Source: Reyranella sp.
GTDB taxonomy: Bacteria > Pseudomonadota > Alphaproteobacteria > Reyranellales > Reyranellaceae
Assembly (NCBI RefSeq): GCF_017305915.1
Contig: NZ_JAFKJN010000005.1
Coordinates: 186,001 to 250,000 of the forward strand
DNA length: 64,000 nt
Direction of reading: 5' to 3'
Under the pieces are notes generated by a model. That model was given only the letters and a program-made list of their open reading frames with translations. It was not told where the DNA came from and ran no database searches. A program made the position numbers and the translations under genes. Shown in pieces: positions 19,883 through 29,067 of the stretch. Every line of letters starts with the position of its first letter. Within the stretch, counting starts at the first letter, position 1.

Positions 19883-21415
19883 TCACAGCGGGATGTTGCC
19901 ATGCTTGCGCCACGGATTGTCGAGGCGCTTGTTCTCCAGCGTCTTCAGCGCCCGGCAGATCCGCCGCCGCGTGCCGTGCGGCATGATCACGTCGTCGATG
20001 AAACCGCGGTTGGCGGCGACGAACGGATTGGCGAACTTCTGGCGGTATTCCTCGGTGCGCGCCGCGATCTTGTCAGCGTCGCCGATGTCGGAGCGGAAGA
20101 TGATCTCGACCGCGCCCTTGGCGCCCATCACCGCGATCTCCGCGCCCGGCCAGGCATAGTTGACGTCGCCGCGCAGGTGCTTGGACGCCATGACGTCGTA
20201 GGCGCCGCCATAGGCCTTGCGGGTGATGACGGTCACCTTGGGCACCGTCGCCTCGGCATAGGCGTAGAGCAGCTTGGCGCCGTGCTTGATGATCGCGCCG
20301 TATTCCTGCGCGGTGCCCGGCAGAAAGCCCGGCACGTCGACGAAGGTCACGATCGGGATGTTGAAGGCGTCGCAGAAGCGCACGAAGCGCGCGCCCTTGC
20401 GGCTGGAATCGATGTCGAGGCAGCCGGCCAGCACCATCGGCTGGTTGGCGACGAAGCCCACCGTCTTGCCGTCCATGCGGCCGAAGCCGACCACGATGTT
20501 GCCGGCATATTCGGGCGACAGCTCGAAGAAGTCGCCCTCGTCGACGACCTTCAGGATCAGCTCCTTGATGTCGTAGGGCTTGTTGGGATTGTCCGGTACC
20601 AGCGTGTCGAGCGAAGCATCGTCGCGGTCGACCGGATCGTGGGTGATGCGCACCGGCGCCTTCTCGCGGTTGCTGGCCGGCAGGAAATCGACGAAGCGGC
20701 GGAGCTGCAGCAAGGCCTCGACGTCGTTCTCGAATGCGAGGTCGCTGACGCCCGACTTCTGGGTATGGGTGAGCGCGCCGCCCAGCTCTTCCTGGGTCAC
20801 CGTCTCGTGGGTCACCGTCTTCACGACGTCGGGACCGGTGACGAACATGTACGAGCTGTCCTTCACCATGAAGATGAAGTCGGTCATCGCCGGCGAATAG
20901 ACCGCGCCGCCGGCGCACGGCCCCATCACCATCGAGATCTGCGGGATCACGCCCGAGGCCATGACGTTGCGCTGGAAGACGTCGGCGTAGCCCGCCAGCG
21001 AATCGACCCCCTCCTGGATGCGGGCGCCGCCCGAGTCGTTGATGCCCAGCACCGGCGCGCCGACCTTCATCGCCGCGTCCATCACCTTGCAGATCTTGGT
21101 CGCATGCATGGCCGACAGCGCGCCGCCAAACACCGTGAAGTCCTGGCTGAAGACATAGACCAGCCGGCCGTTGATCGTGCCGTGCCCGATCACGACGCCG
21201 TCGCCGGGGACCTTCTGGCTCTCCATGCCGAAATCGGTCGAGCGATGCTCGACGAACATGTCGAGCTCCTCGAACGAACCGGGATCGAGCAGCACGTCGA
21301 TGCGCTCGCGCGCCGTCAGCTTGCCTTTGGCGTGCTGCGCCTCGATGCGACGCTGCCCGCCGCCCAGCCGCGCGGCGTTGCGGCGCTTCTCCAGCTCTTC
21401 CAGCATCTTTTGCAT
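19883..21415 (-). CDS. pccB: Propionyl-CoA carboxylase beta subunit (carboxyltransferase)
   Basis: The beta subunit transfers carboxyl from biotin to propionyl-CoA. The 510-residue protein has the crotonase-fold carboxyltransferase N and C halves, with oxyanion-forming glycine pairs visible in [18 protein letters not shown] (about 140) and [18 protein letters not shown] (about 410). [21 protein letters not shown] is a typical PccB segment. Length and start ([20 protein letters not shown]) match propionyl-CoA carboxylases better than acetyl-CoA carboxylase AccD. It is the first carboxylase gene of the operon pccB-2TM-pccA-acyP, downstream of a PEP-mutase-family gene. Confidence 0.93.
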   Translation of the reverse strand: MQKMLEELEKRRNAARLGGGQRRIEAQHAKGKLTARERIDVLLDPGSFEELDMFVEHRSTDFGMESQKVPGDGVVIGHGTINGRLVYVFSQDFTVFGGALSAMHATKICKVMDAAMKVGAPVLGINDSGGARIQEGVDSLAGYADVFQRNVMASGVIPQISMVMGPCAGGAVYSPAMTDFIFMVKDSSYMFVTGPDVVKTVTHETVTQEELGGALTHTQKSGVSDLAFENDVEALLQLRRFVDFLPASNREKAPVRITHDPVDRDDASLDTLVPDNPNKPYDIKELILKVVDEGDFFELSPEYAGNIVVGFGRMDGKTVGFVANQPMVLAGCLDIDSSRKGARFVRFCDAFNIPIVTFVDVPGFLPGTAQEYGAIIKHGAKLLYAYAEATVPKVTVITRKAYGGAYDVMASKHLRGDVNYAWPGAEIAVMGAKGAVEIIFRSDIGDADKIAARTEEYRQKFANPFVAANRGFIDDVIMPHGTRRRICRALKTLENKRLDNPWRKHGNIPL

Positions 21416-21445
21416 CTGTCGGTTCCCGGATCGTTGCTATTCGTT

Positions 21446-22330
21446 CTAGCGCAGGAATCGCTTCTCGTCGTCCTTGACCTTCCCCATGCCCTGGAGGTCG
21501 AACACCTCGTCGACCGTCGGGATCTGCGATTCGACACCATGGATGCCGCCGTCCTTGCGGATCTGCGCGAAGGTCTTGCGCATGGCGCCGACCGAGGCGC
21601 GGATCGCGTGATTGCCCCAGATCAGCAGGCCGATCTTCTCGAGCTCCTTCACGCGCGCCACGGTCATCTGCGGATACGCCGTCGGCACCAGCGCGATCGG
21701 CGCCTTGCCGTCCCACGCCTTCACGAAGGCCTCGATCTCGTCGGGCGTCTTCTGCTTGGAGTGGACGAGGATCATGTCGGCACCGGCGGCCTCGTAGGCC
21801 CGCGCGCGTTTCAGCGCCTCGTCCTGGCCGAGGCCTGCGATCAGCGCCTCGGTGCGCGCGACGATCACGAAGTCCTTGTCCTTGCGCACGGAGCGCGCGG
21901 CTTCGATCTTGCCCTGGAATTCCTCGATGCGGACCATGTCCTGGCGGCCGCCGGCGATCAGGCTCGTGACCTTGGGGAAGCTCTTGTCCTCCATCACGAT
22001 CGCGGCGGCGCCGGCGCGCTCATACTGCTCGACCGCATAGAGCACGTTGATCGCATTGCCGAAGCCGGTGTCGATGTCAGCCACCACCGGGATACCCGAG
22101 CGCTCGGCCATGGCGCGCGTCATGTCGAGATGCTGGGTCATCGACACCACGCTGACATCGGGCACGCCGTACATCGCCGACAGCTCGAAGCCCGAGGCCC
22201 AGATCGCATCGAAGCCCGCCTCGGCGACCAGCATCGCCGACAAGGGGCTGTGCGCCGCCATCGCCTCGACGAGTCCCTTCTTGCCCAGGATCTCCCGGAA
22301 CGTCGTGCCCATGCCCGTACCAGTGCCCAT
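21446..22330 (-). CDS. PEP mutase/isocitrate lyase superfamily enzyme, phosphonopyruvate-hydrolase-like
   Basis: The superfamily cleaves or rearranges C-C and C-P bonds next to an alpha-keto acid. The 294-residue protein has the barrel motifs ADIDTGFGNA and VMEDKSFPKVTSL. EDK is the shared catalytic signature. The position that is asparagine in PEP mutase (EDK...NS) is threonine here, as I recall for phosphonopyruvate hydrolase, and the stretches VARTEALIAGLGQ, LVHSKQKTPDEI and LVPTAYPQ also resemble that enzyme rather than methylisocitrate lyase. I choose the ATG at 22330 because GAGAGG is six bases upstream; the ATG at 22336 overlapping the ATP12 stop is the alternative. No phosphonate genes are nearby, so a different substrate is possible. 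Confidence 0.82.
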   Translation of the reverse strand: MGTGTGMGTTFREILGKKGLVEAMAAHSPLSAMLVAEAGFDAIWASGFELSAMYGVPDVSVVSMTQHLDMTRAMAERSGIPVVADIDTGFGNAINVLYAVEQYERAGAAAIVMEDKSFPKVTSLIAGGRQDMVRIEEFQGKIEAARSVRKDKDFVIVARTEALIAGLGQDEALKRARAYEAAGADMILVHSKQKTPDEIEAFVKAWDGKAPIALVPTAYPQMTVARVKELEKIGLLIWGNHAIRASVGAMRKTFAQIRKDGGIHGVESQIPTVDEVFDLQGMGKVKDDEKRFLR

Positions 22331-22332
22331 GC

Positions 22333-23049
22333 TCATCCTCTCAGTCGTGCGTCGCCGAGCAGCGCGAGGAAGCGCGCCCCGGCATCGAGGTCGCGGCGGA
22401 TGCCGTCGTGCCGCTGGGTCGCGATCGGGTCCTCGCCCCATCGCTCGATCTGGAACAGCTCGTCGAGCTGCGCGGTGCTGAACGCATCGGCCGCCGACAG
22501 CCGGCCTTCCGATACCGCCAGCGCGATCACCAGCGAGCCCGCGACATGCGTGAGGTTGTAGAGCGCCGACAGCGCGAGGTCGCCGTGCGCCGCCACCGCG
22601 CCGCGCAGCGCCGCGAGGGCGGCATGCGGCTGCGTCACGAAGGTGGTGCCGCTCGCCACCGCGAGCTCGGCGCCGTAGCGCTCGCGCGCCCAGTCGAGCA
22701 GTGGCTGCCAGTGGGTATCCTGGCGCTGCACCAGGCTCGACGGATCGGTCGCGCGATAGCACAGCAGGTCGGAGGCGCCGTACTTGGCGGTGTCGTTGAC
22801 CACCTGGGTCCGCTGGCTGGTCACCCGATCGAGGCCGGTCGCCGCGAGCCGCGTCAGCGGCAGGTGCGTGACGTTGATCTCGGCCTTCTCGGGCACGTCG
22901 CGCCATTCGCCAGCGATCGCGCCGGCCAGCGGCTCGGTCGGCACCACCAGCACCGCCTTGGCGGGCGTGCGCATCGGCCGGCCGTCGAGCAGCACGCGAA
23001 AGCCGCCGTCGCCGGTATCGACCGCTGTTTCCTTGTAGAACCGCTTCAT
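22333..23049 (-). CDS. ATP12-family F1-ATPase assembly chaperone
   Basis: ATP12 homologues bind the F1 alpha subunit during assembly of ATP synthase and are found in mitochondria and alphaproteobacteria. The 238-residue protein has the family's N-terminal sheet domain (MKRFYKETAVDTGDGGFRV, LLDGRPMRTPAKAVLVVP) and helical C-terminal half with DLLCYRATDP, WDPLLDWA-like QPLLDWARERYG, and ALSALYNLTHVAGSLVIALA. Length is normal. It overlaps the downstream PEP-mutase-family gene by a few bases or abuts it. No ATP synthase genes are nearby; the chaperone is often encoded away from them. It starts at the ATG at 23049. Confidence 0.92.
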   Translation of the reverse strand: MKRFYKETAVDTGDGGFRVLLDGRPMRTPAKAVLVVPTEPLAGAIAGEWRDVPEKAEINVTHLPLTRLAATGLDRVTSQRTQVVNDTAKYGASDLLCYRATDPSSLVQRQDTHWQPLLDWARERYGAELAVASGTTFVTQPHAALAALRGAVAAHGDLALSALYNLTHVAGSLVIALAVSEGRLSAADAFSTAQLDELFQIERWGEDPIATQRHDGIRRDLDAGARFLALLGDARLRG

Positions 23050-23092
23050 CGGCCGAACGCCTTACACGCCGCTGCGCGCGGGCGGAAGGGGC

Positions 23093-25111
23093 CTAGCGCG
23101 ACGGCGCGGCCCCCTGGGCCCGCCGGTTGGCGCGTTCGCGCTCGGGGTTGGTGGGTGTCGGCAACTGCGCGCGCAGGCCGGGCCGCATACCGTCGACCCG
23201 CGGCGCCAACAGGGCGCAGGCATTGGCGCTGGGCTGCTGCTTGGCGATCTGGTTGTAGCTGCCGGTCAGGCTCGGCACGGCGCCTGCGCCGATCAGCAGC
23301 TTGGAAAGGCCGGGATCGAGCGCGCCGGAAACCGCACGGCCCGTGCCGCCTTTGAGCCGGATCGGCGTGGCGAGCGGCACGCCGTGCGCATCGCGCGCCT
23401 CGGGGGCGACGATGAACTCCCAGCCCTCGTTGCGCAGCGACAGGTAGCCGCCGCCGATCCAGGTCGCGCGCGGCGTGTCGACCACCAGCCGCCGCAGGTT
23501 GGCGACGCCGGCGCCGACCTCGAAGCGGCCCGCCAGGCAGTTGAACGCCGCCCCGCCCTCGTTCGCATTGAGCAGGCGCATCGGCTCGCCGGGCCAGCCG
23601 GTCAATCCGTCGGCCGGCCAGGTGCCCTTGGCGAAGCCGAACTCGATCGTGCCGCTGGCGCCGTTCAGCGCCGCCGCGGCGCTGCGGCCGCCACCGCGCA
23701 GCTTGAGATCGATGTCGCCGACGGCATCGTTCAGCCCGAGATCGAAGCCCAGCAGCGCGCCGAGGTCGTTCATCGGCACACGGGTCGCGCTGCCGGTCAG
23801 CGTCGTCATGCCGTAACGTCCGGCCGGATCGTAGACGAGATCGAAGCTCGCCGAGCCGTTGCCGATCGAAGCGGCGCCGCGGAAGGTGAATCGCTTCTCG
23901 CCGGAGGTCAGCGTCACCGAGCCGTTGGCGACCTTGGCCGACAGGCCCGACAGCTCGCCGACGCGCGCGGTGACCGAGAGGGTGTTGCGGCCGAGCCAGC
24001 TCGCCGTGAACGGCGTCGACGGCAGCACGCGCCGCGAGGCCGGCACCGCGCCCGCCGGTGCTGCCGGCGCCGGGGCCGCCTTCAGGCCGGCGAGGTCGAT
24101 CTTGTTGACGTCAACATTGACCGTGATGGTCGACGTGCCGCTGCGGTCGACGCGGAACAGCGCCTCGCCCGTGAGGTCGGACTGGCCGACCTTGAGCTGC
24201 AGCACCTCGACCTTGAGACCACTGCGCTGGGTCGAGGCCTTGCTGCTGAGCACATAGGGGCCGCCGCTCGGCAGCGGCAGGCGGACATACGGCCCGAACG
24301 CCGCAACGTCCGGCCCCTCGCTGGTGATCTGGAGGTTGGTGCCCTTGCTGCCGACGCTGCCCTTGATCGCGATCTTGCCGCCGCCGAAGCCGCCCTGGAC
24401 ATCGATATTGCCCGGCAGGCCGCGCAGCCAACCGTCGAACGAGCCCAGAGTACCGGCGATCTCCAAGGGCGTGGCGCGCGGCGCGCCGAGCTTCGCCTCG
24501 ACCTGGAGCGGCTGGTTGGGCGCGTTCGACTTGAAGCTGGCGCTGGCGACGTCGAGCGTCACCAACGGGCGGCCCTGGCCCTCGTTGATGGTCAGCGTCG
24601 AATCGCGCACCTCGATGGTGTTGATCCAGGGAAAGGCCGGGTTGGTCTTGATGCGCAGCGAGCGGTTCTCGCCGGCATGCGGGCCCGAGCCGTCGGGCGG
24701 CGGCAGCATCTCGAGGTTGGTGTCGCCGGCCTCGTTCTGCTCGACCAGAATGTCGGCGCCTTCCAGGATCACCCGGGAGACCTTCGCCTCGCCGAGGAAC
24801 AGCGAGAACGGGTCGAGGTACATGGTGATGCGGCGCACCCTGGCGAGCTCGGGCCGCTTCGCCCATTCCGCATTGCTGAGCGTGAGGCCCTCGGCGACCA
24901 GCGCCGGCTCCTTGCCGAGCTTCACCGACAGCGGCACCTTCGCCTTCAGCTCGCGCCCGGTGACCTTGCGGATCTGGTCGGTGAGCTTGGCCTGGTAGCG
25001 CGACAGGTCGCGGGTGCTGAGCCACAGGATCGTGCCGACCGCCGCCACCGGCACCAGGATCGCCACGATCCAGAGGACACGCCGCCAGGGGATGTGGACG
25101 TTGAGCTTCAC
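23093..25111 (-). CDS. AsmA-family envelope protein
   Basis: AsmA-like proteins are inner-membrane-anchored bridge-type proteins with long repeating beta-groove regions, now linked to phospholipid transport to the outer membrane. The 672-residue protein has an N-terminal signal anchor (VLWIVAILVPVAAVGTILWL, about residues 13-32), then DLSRYQAKLTDQIRKVTGRELKAKVPL, the typical AsmA opening. A long beta-rich periplasmic region ends in the conserved AsmA C-terminal domain (about 430-600, with NDAVGDIDLKLRGGG). The C-terminal 40 residues are basic and proline-rich. It overlaps the downstream end of the RluC-type gene by four bases, implying coupling. The start is the ATG at 25111. Confidence 0.87.
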   Translation of the reverse strand: MKLNVHIPWRRVLWIVAILVPVAAVGTILWLSTRDLSRYQAKLTDQIRKVTGRELKAKVPLSVKLGKEPALVAEGLTLSNAEWAKRPELARVRRITMYLDPFSLFLGEAKVSRVILEGADILVEQNEAGDTNLEMLPPPDGSGPHAGENRSLRIKTNPAFPWINTIEVRDSTLTINEGQGRPLVTLDVASASFKSNAPNQPLQVEAKLGAPRATPLEIAGTLGSFDGWLRGLPGNIDVQGGFGGGKIAIKGSVGSKGTNLQITSEGPDVAAFGPYVRLPLPSGGPYVLSSKASTQRSGLKVEVLQLKVGQSDLTGEALFRVDRSGTSTITVNVDVNKIDLAGLKAAPAPAAPAGAVPASRRVLPSTPFTASWLGRNTLSVTARVGELSGLSAKVANGSVTLTSGEKRFTFRGAASIGNGSASFDLVYDPAGRYGMTTLTGSATRVPMNDLGALLGFDLGLNDAVGDIDLKLRGGGRSAAAALNGASGTIEFGFAKGTWPADGLTGWPGEPMRLLNANEGGAAFNCLAGRFEVGAGVANLRRLVVDTPRATWIGGGYLSLRNEGWEFIVAPEARDAHGVPLATPIRLKGGTGRAVSGALDPGLSKLLIGAGAVPSLTGSYNQIAKQQPSANACALLAPRVDGMRPGLRAQLPTPTNPERERANRRAQGAAPSR

Positions 25112-26088
25112 GCCCGATCACCCGCCGTCGAGAAACCGAACGACTCGAGCGTCCGCTTGAAGTGCGCCGGCGGCTCGGCCTGCAGCTTGAGCGTGCCCTT
25201 GCCCGACGGATGCGGCAGCACCAGCCGCCGCGCGTGCAAGTGAAGCCGCCGCGAATCGGCGACGGCCGACAACAGCGCCTCCTCGCCGCCGTACTTGCGA
25301 TCGCCCAGGATCGGGCAGCCGATCTCGGCGCAATGCACGCGCAACTGATGGGTGCGGCCGGTGCGCGGCCACAGCGCCAGCAGCGCAGCGCGGTTGGCGG
25401 CGCGGTCGAGCACCCTGAAATGGGTCAGCGCCTTCTGACCCTCCTCGTGATCGACCTGCATGGTCTCGAGGTCGCGCGCGCCGGGGCGTTTGGCAAGCGG
25501 CAGGTCGATCGCGCCTTCCGCGCGCGGCGGTACGCCGACCACGACCGCCCAGTAGAGCTTCTCGGTCTCGCGGTCGCGGAAGGACTCCGACAGCCGCTTG
25601 GCCGCCTGGCCGGTGCGGGCGACCAGCAGCAGACCGGACGTGTCCTTGTCCAGGCGATGGACCAGCCGCGGCCGCTCGTCGAAGCCGAAGCGCAGGCCGT
25701 CGAGCAGGCCGTCGACGTGGCGCTCGGTGCCCGAGCCGCCCTGCACCGCGAGGCCCGAGGGCTTGTTGAGGGCGATCACCCAGTCGTCGCGATGGATCAC
25801 CAGGCTCTGGATCTCCTCGCTGTCGCGGGCGGAAAGCTTCGGCGCGGCTTTCGGTTTTGGCGCCGGCGTGGCGGTGACGCCGGGCGGCAGGCGGACGGTC
25901 TGGCCGGGCTCGACCCGATCCTTGCCCTCGGCCCGCTTGCCGTCGAGCCGGACCTGGCCGGTGCGCAGCAGCTTCTGCAGAGCGCCGTGGCTGAGCTCGG
26001 GGAAATGGCGCTGAAACCAGCGGTCGAGCCGCAAGCCGGCCTCGTCGCCCGACACGGCGCGCGTCTGGACCCGCGGAGAGTCGCTCAT
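25108..26088 (-). CDS. RluC/RluD-type 23S rRNA pseudouridine synthase
   Basis: These enzymes isomerise specific uridines of 23S rRNA. The 326-residue protein has an N-terminal S4 RNA-binding domain (LRLDRWFQRHFPELSHGALQK to about residue 70), a linker rich in Lys/Pro, and a catalytic domain with LVHRLDKDTSGLLLVA holding the catalytic aspartate. The motifs LLALWPRTGRTHQLRVH and ILGDRKYGG complete the family signature. The start is placed at the ATG at 26088 (MSDSPRVQ); the frame opens six codons earlier without support. RluC versus RluD specificity cannot be assigned. It is followed by an AsmA gene with a four-base overlap. Confidence 0.92.
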   Translation of the reverse strand: MSDSPRVQTRAVSGDEAGLRLDRWFQRHFPELSHGALQKLLRTGQVRLDGKRAEGKDRVEPGQTVRLPPGVTATPAPKPKAAPKLSARDSEEIQSLVIHRDDWVIALNKPSGLAVQGGSGTERHVDGLLDGLRFGFDERPRLVHRLDKDTSGLLLVARTGQAAKRLSESFRDRETEKLYWAVVVGVPPRAEGAIDLPLAKRPGARDLETMQVDHEEGQKALTHFRVLDRAANRAALLALWPRTGRTHQLRVHCAEIGCPILGDRKYGGEEALLSAVADSRRLHLHARRLVLPHPSGKGTLKLQAEPPAHFKRTLESFGFSTAGDRA

Positions 26089-26122
26089 AGCGCCGCACTC
26101 CCGCATCCGTCATACGGGTTGG

Positions 26123-26149
26123 CGTTTTGGCCGCGAAGCGGCCAAAAGC
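26123..26149. repeat. Short hairpin TTTTGGCCGC/GCGGCCAAAA
   Basis: A perfect 10-bp stem with a GAA loop lies between two divergently transcribed genes. The T-run is part of the stem, so termination is possible on either strand but is not needed at this position. It is more likely one of the scattered intergenic palindromes. Confidence 0.55.
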
Positions 26150-26200
26150 GCATTGGTGGCCGAAGGCCGGAGGGGGTTGGCCTCACAGACATTTCGCTCT

Positions 26201-26243
26201 TTCCCCCTCCCGTACCCTCCCCCGTCAGACGGGGGAGGGGGAA
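26201..26243. repeat. Nested palindrome of the CCTCCCC type
   Basis: CCCTCCCCCGTC and GACGGGGGAGGG (26215-26239) form a perfect 12-bp stem with one central base, enclosed by a second TTCCCCCTCCC/GGGAGGGGGAA pairing. It is similar in plan to the ends of the composite repeats elsewhere in the window. Confidence 0.65.
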
Positions 26244-26293
26244 TGAGGCAGCGCTCATGGCGCTGAACCTAAGGGACAAGGTAAAAAGCGTCC

Positions 26294-27235
26294 ATGGAAT
26301 CGGTGTCGTTCGACACGCTCACCTTCGACCATCCGGCGGCGCGCCGGCCTGCGCGCGTGTCGGGCGCGCTGCATCTTCCGATGCAGGCAGATCAACCTTT
26401 TCCCTGCATGGTGATCCTCACCAGCAGCGCCGGCGTGCAACGCCATCGCGAGCATTATTATGCACAGGCGCTCAATGACGCGGGTGTCGCCGCCCTGATC
26501 GTCGACAGCTTCACCGGCCGCGGCGTGCGCCGCACGGTGGCTGATCAAACCCTGGTCTCGGCGGCGCAGATGGAGGGCGATGCCTTCGCGGCGCTGGCGC
26601 TGCTGCGCGCCGACCCGCGAATCGATCCGGCGCGGATCGGCGTCATGGGCGTCTCCAAGGGCGGCGGTGCGACCCTCGCCACTGCGATCGCCGTGCGCCA
26701 GCGCTGGCGTGCCGGCTTCGCGCACCTGTTCGACCTGCATGTCGCGATCTGCCCCGGCGCCACCGCCCAGCACCGCGACCCGACCACCCACGGCCGGCCG
26801 ATCTACTTCATGCTGGCCGGCCGCGACGACTACACGCCGGCGCCGCTCGCCCTGGAATACGCCGAGCGCATGCGCGCGGCCGGCAACCGGCGGATCAGGG
26901 TCAAGGTCTATAGCGGCGCCCATCACGGCTGGGAATCGCTCGGCCCGGTGTTCGATATCCGCGACGCCGAGAACTGGTCGTGCTGCAACAACTGGATCGA
27001 GGACGACGGTCGCCATTTCGTGATCGCCGCCGGCCGCGCCATGGCCGAACCGGAATACCAAGCCTGGGCACGTATCCATTGTGTCACCCGCGGCGCCCGC
27101 GCCGGCGGCGGCACGGCGGCGCTCAAGGGCCGCGCCACCGCCGACCTGCTGGCCTTCCTTTCGACCCACGGATTCGGCGTGACAAAACCGCCACAGCCCG
27201 CGGCGATTCGCGAGGACGATATCGTCTCGGCGTGA
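26294..27235 (+). CDS. Dienelactone hydrolase family protein (alpha/beta hydrolase)
   Basis: The 313-residue protein has the dienelactone hydrolase fold: FPCMVILTSSAGVQRHREHYYA near the start, the nucleophile serine in IGVMGVSKGGGATLA (about residue 120), an aspartate region MLAGRDDYTP (about 179), and a histidine region VYSGAHHGWESL (about 213). It acts in the cytosol on esters or lactones. The nucleophile is serine, not the cysteine of true dienelactone hydrolase. It has no signal peptide. It is divergent from the RluC-type gene, with two palindromes between them. Substrate unknown. Confidence 0.85.
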   Translation: MESVSFDTLTFDHPAARRPARVSGALHLPMQADQPFPCMVILTSSAGVQRHREHYYAQALNDAGVAALIVDSFTGRGVRRTVADQTLVSAAQMEGDAFAALALLRADPRIDPARIGVMGVSKGGGATLATAIAVRQRWRAGFAHLFDLHVAICPGATAQHRDPTTHGRPIYFMLAGRDDYTPAPLALEYAERMRAAGNRRIRVKVYSGAHHGWESLGPVFDIRDAENWSCCNNWIEDDGRHFVIAAGRAMAEPEYQAWARIHCVTRGARAGGGTAALKGRATADLLAFLSTHGFGVTKPPQPAAIREDDIVSA

Positions 27236-27270
27236 GTCCGGCCGGCATCGCGGCTAGAGTCTTTCGCGTG

Positions 27271-28743
27271 ATGCGGGTGGTACTTTTCAGCGCCCTCGTG
27301 GCGCTTTTCGCTCCCCTGGTGGGAGCCCTTCCTTCCTTTGCCGCCGACGACCCTTTCTGGACCGCGCCGCGAGCCGCTGCGCTCCTGCAGGCGATTCGGG
27401 CGGCCGGCGACCACGGGCTCGAGCCCGACTGGTACAATCCCGAGCTGGTCGAGAAGGCCGGCGCCGCCGGCAACGAAACGGTGCTGAACGACGCCTTCGT
27501 GCTCTATGCCAGCGACCTCTCGACCGGCCGGGTCAACGCCAACCGCGTCGACAAGGACATCGACATCCAGCAGCGCAAGGTCTCGCGCGATGAGCTACTG
27601 AAGGCTGCCGCCGCGGCGCCCGACTTCGCGGCGTACCTCGCCGCGCTGGCGCCGAAGGGCGACTACCCGGCGTTGCAGAAGGCGCTGGCCGACCTGCGCA
27701 AGCAGCGCGCCTCGGCGGCCTACACGCCGCTGCCCGGCGGCGACCTGCTGAAGCCTGGCATGATCGACGCCCGCGTGCCTGTATTGCGCAAGCGGCTCGG
27801 CGAGCTCGGCCTCACGGTGCCGGAGCTGCCAGCCGGCGCGGTCGCCGAGCTGTACGACGATGCTCTCGCGACGGTGGTGAAGACCTACCAAGAGACCAAA
27901 GGGCTGACCGTGGACGGCGTGATCGGCGTCAACACCACGCGCTCGCTCAACACCTCGCTCGACGACCGCATCCAGCAGGTGATCGCCAACCTCGAGCGCC
28001 GGCGCTGGCTGCCCGAGGACCTCGGCAGCCGCTACGTGCTGGTCAATGCCGGCGACTATTCGATGGTGTTCGTCGACGGCGGCCAGAAGGTGTTCGAGAG
28101 CCTGGTGATCGTCGGCACGCCCAAGGATCCGACGCCCGAGATCCAGTCGACGATGTACGGCTTCCAGACCAACCCCTACTGGACGGTGCCGCAGTCGATC
28201 GCGGGCGAGGAGTACCTGCCGCTGCTGCGCCGCGATCCGACGGCGCTCGCCAGGGGCGGCTTCAAGATCTTCTCGAGCTGGAGCGACAACGATTCCGAGC
28301 TCGATCCCGGCAGCGTTGACTGGAACGGCATCCATGCCAAGGCCTTCCCCTACCGCATCCGCCAGGAGCCGGGCGCGAGCAACGCGCTGGGCTACATCTT
28401 CTTCGGCTTCGCCAACAAGTACGGCATCTACATGCACGACACGGCGAACCGCTGGCTGTTCACCGAGGGCAGCCGCAACTTCAGCCACGGCTGCATCCGC
28501 CTGCAGAACCCGCTCGACTTCGCCGAGAAGGTGTTCAAGGGCCGGCCGGGTTTCGACAAGGCGCGGGTGCAGCAGGTGATCGCGGCGGGCCAGCAGGCGC
28601 ACTATGGCTTCCCCGAATCGGTGCCCCTGCACGTGACCTATCGCACGGTCGGCATCGGCAGCGACGGCGCGGCTGTGTTCCGCGACGACGTCTACGGCCG
28701 CGACCGTCGGGTCGTCGCCGCGATGGCCAAGCCGCGCAGCTAG
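27271..28743 (+). CDS. L,D-transpeptidase (YcbB-like, YkuD domain) with peptidoglycan-binding domain
   Basis: These periplasmic enzymes make 3-3 cross-links in peptidoglycan or attach lipoprotein. The 490-residue protein starts with a Sec signal peptide (VVLFSALVALFAPLVGALPSFA). A scaffold domain follows, then a peptidoglycan-binding helical repeat (about 190-240, VVKTYQETKGLTVDGVIGVNT) and the YkuD catalytic domain (about 265-440) with MHDTANR and the active-site motif SHGCIRLQNP, catalytic cysteine near 415. The domain order matches LdtD/YcbB. The ATG at 27271 is used; a GTG three bases before is possible. A perfect 21-bp-arm palindrome begins at its stop codon. Confidence 0.92.
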   Translation: MRVVLFSALVALFAPLVGALPSFAADDPFWTAPRAAALLQAIRAAGDHGLEPDWYNPELVEKAGAAGNETVLNDAFVLYASDLSTGRVNANRVDKDIDIQQRKVSRDELLKAAAAAPDFAAYLAALAPKGDYPALQKALADLRKQRASAAYTPLPGGDLLKPGMIDARVPVLRKRLGELGLTVPELPAGAVAELYDDALATVVKTYQETKGLTVDGVIGVNTTRSLNTSLDDRIQQVIANLERRRWLPEDLGSRYVLVNAGDYSMVFVDGGQKVFESLVIVGTPKDPTPEIQSTMYGFQTNPYWTVPQSIAGEEYLPLLRRDPTALARGGFKIFSSWSDNDSELDPGSVDWNGIHAKAFPYRIRQEPGASNALGYIFFGFANKYGIYMHDTANRWLFTEGSRNFSHGCIRLQNPLDFAEKVFKGRPGFDKARVQQVIAAGQQAHYGFPESVPLHVTYRTVGIGSDGAAVFRDDVYGRDRRVVAAMAKPRS

Positions 28744-28747
28744 AGCG

Positions 28748-28793
28748 ATTTCCGAGCAGATGGAACCGCTCGCGGTTCCATCTGCTCGGAAAT
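28748..28793. repeat. Palindrome with TAGAGC head starting at a stop codon (family C)
   Basis: ATTTCCGAGCAGATGGAACCG and CGGTTCCATCTGCTCGGAAAT are perfect 21-bp arms with a CTCG loop (key pairing only; positions 28748-28768 and 28773-28793). The leading TAG of TAGAGCG is the stop codon of the L,D-transpeptidase gene. It may act as a transcription end for that gene. Confidence 0.8.
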
Positions 28794-28821
28794 GCGCGCA
28801 CGGGGGTTGTCGTTGCAGCAG

Positions 28822-28861
28822 GCATATTCCGTTCGGCTGATTCCAGCCGAACGGAATATGC
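28822..28861. repeat. Perfect 18-bp-arm palindrome, copy 1
   Basis: GCATATTCCGTTCGGCTG and CAGCCGAACGGAATATGC enclose loop ATTC. The same palindrome, in the opposite orientation judged by its GAAT loop and with one mismatch, occurs at 42058-42097. Confidence 0.85.
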
Positions 28862-29067
28862 TCCAGGCACCGACCGGACTGCCACCGGCTGCCAATCAGA
28901 CTGGCAGCGCTTCGTATCAGGCAGGCCAACGTTTTTGCCCATTCCTGCCACCCCCCCCGCAGCCGCGCCCGCCCCTCGCGAATTTTCGGCCCGGAAATCA
29001 GGGCGCGAATCCCGTTCCATTGCCCATAATGAGGGTCGCCCGGGCTTAACCACAGCCTGACTGACGC

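Larger units (their letters stand above)
28744..29067. other. Intergenic region after the L,D-transpeptidase gene, two large palindromes
   Basis: The 324 bases between convergent genes hold two perfect hairpins (28748-28793 and 28822-28861) in the first 120 bases. A C-tract of eight lies near 28955. I see no credible gene in the rest. Confidence 0.6.
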
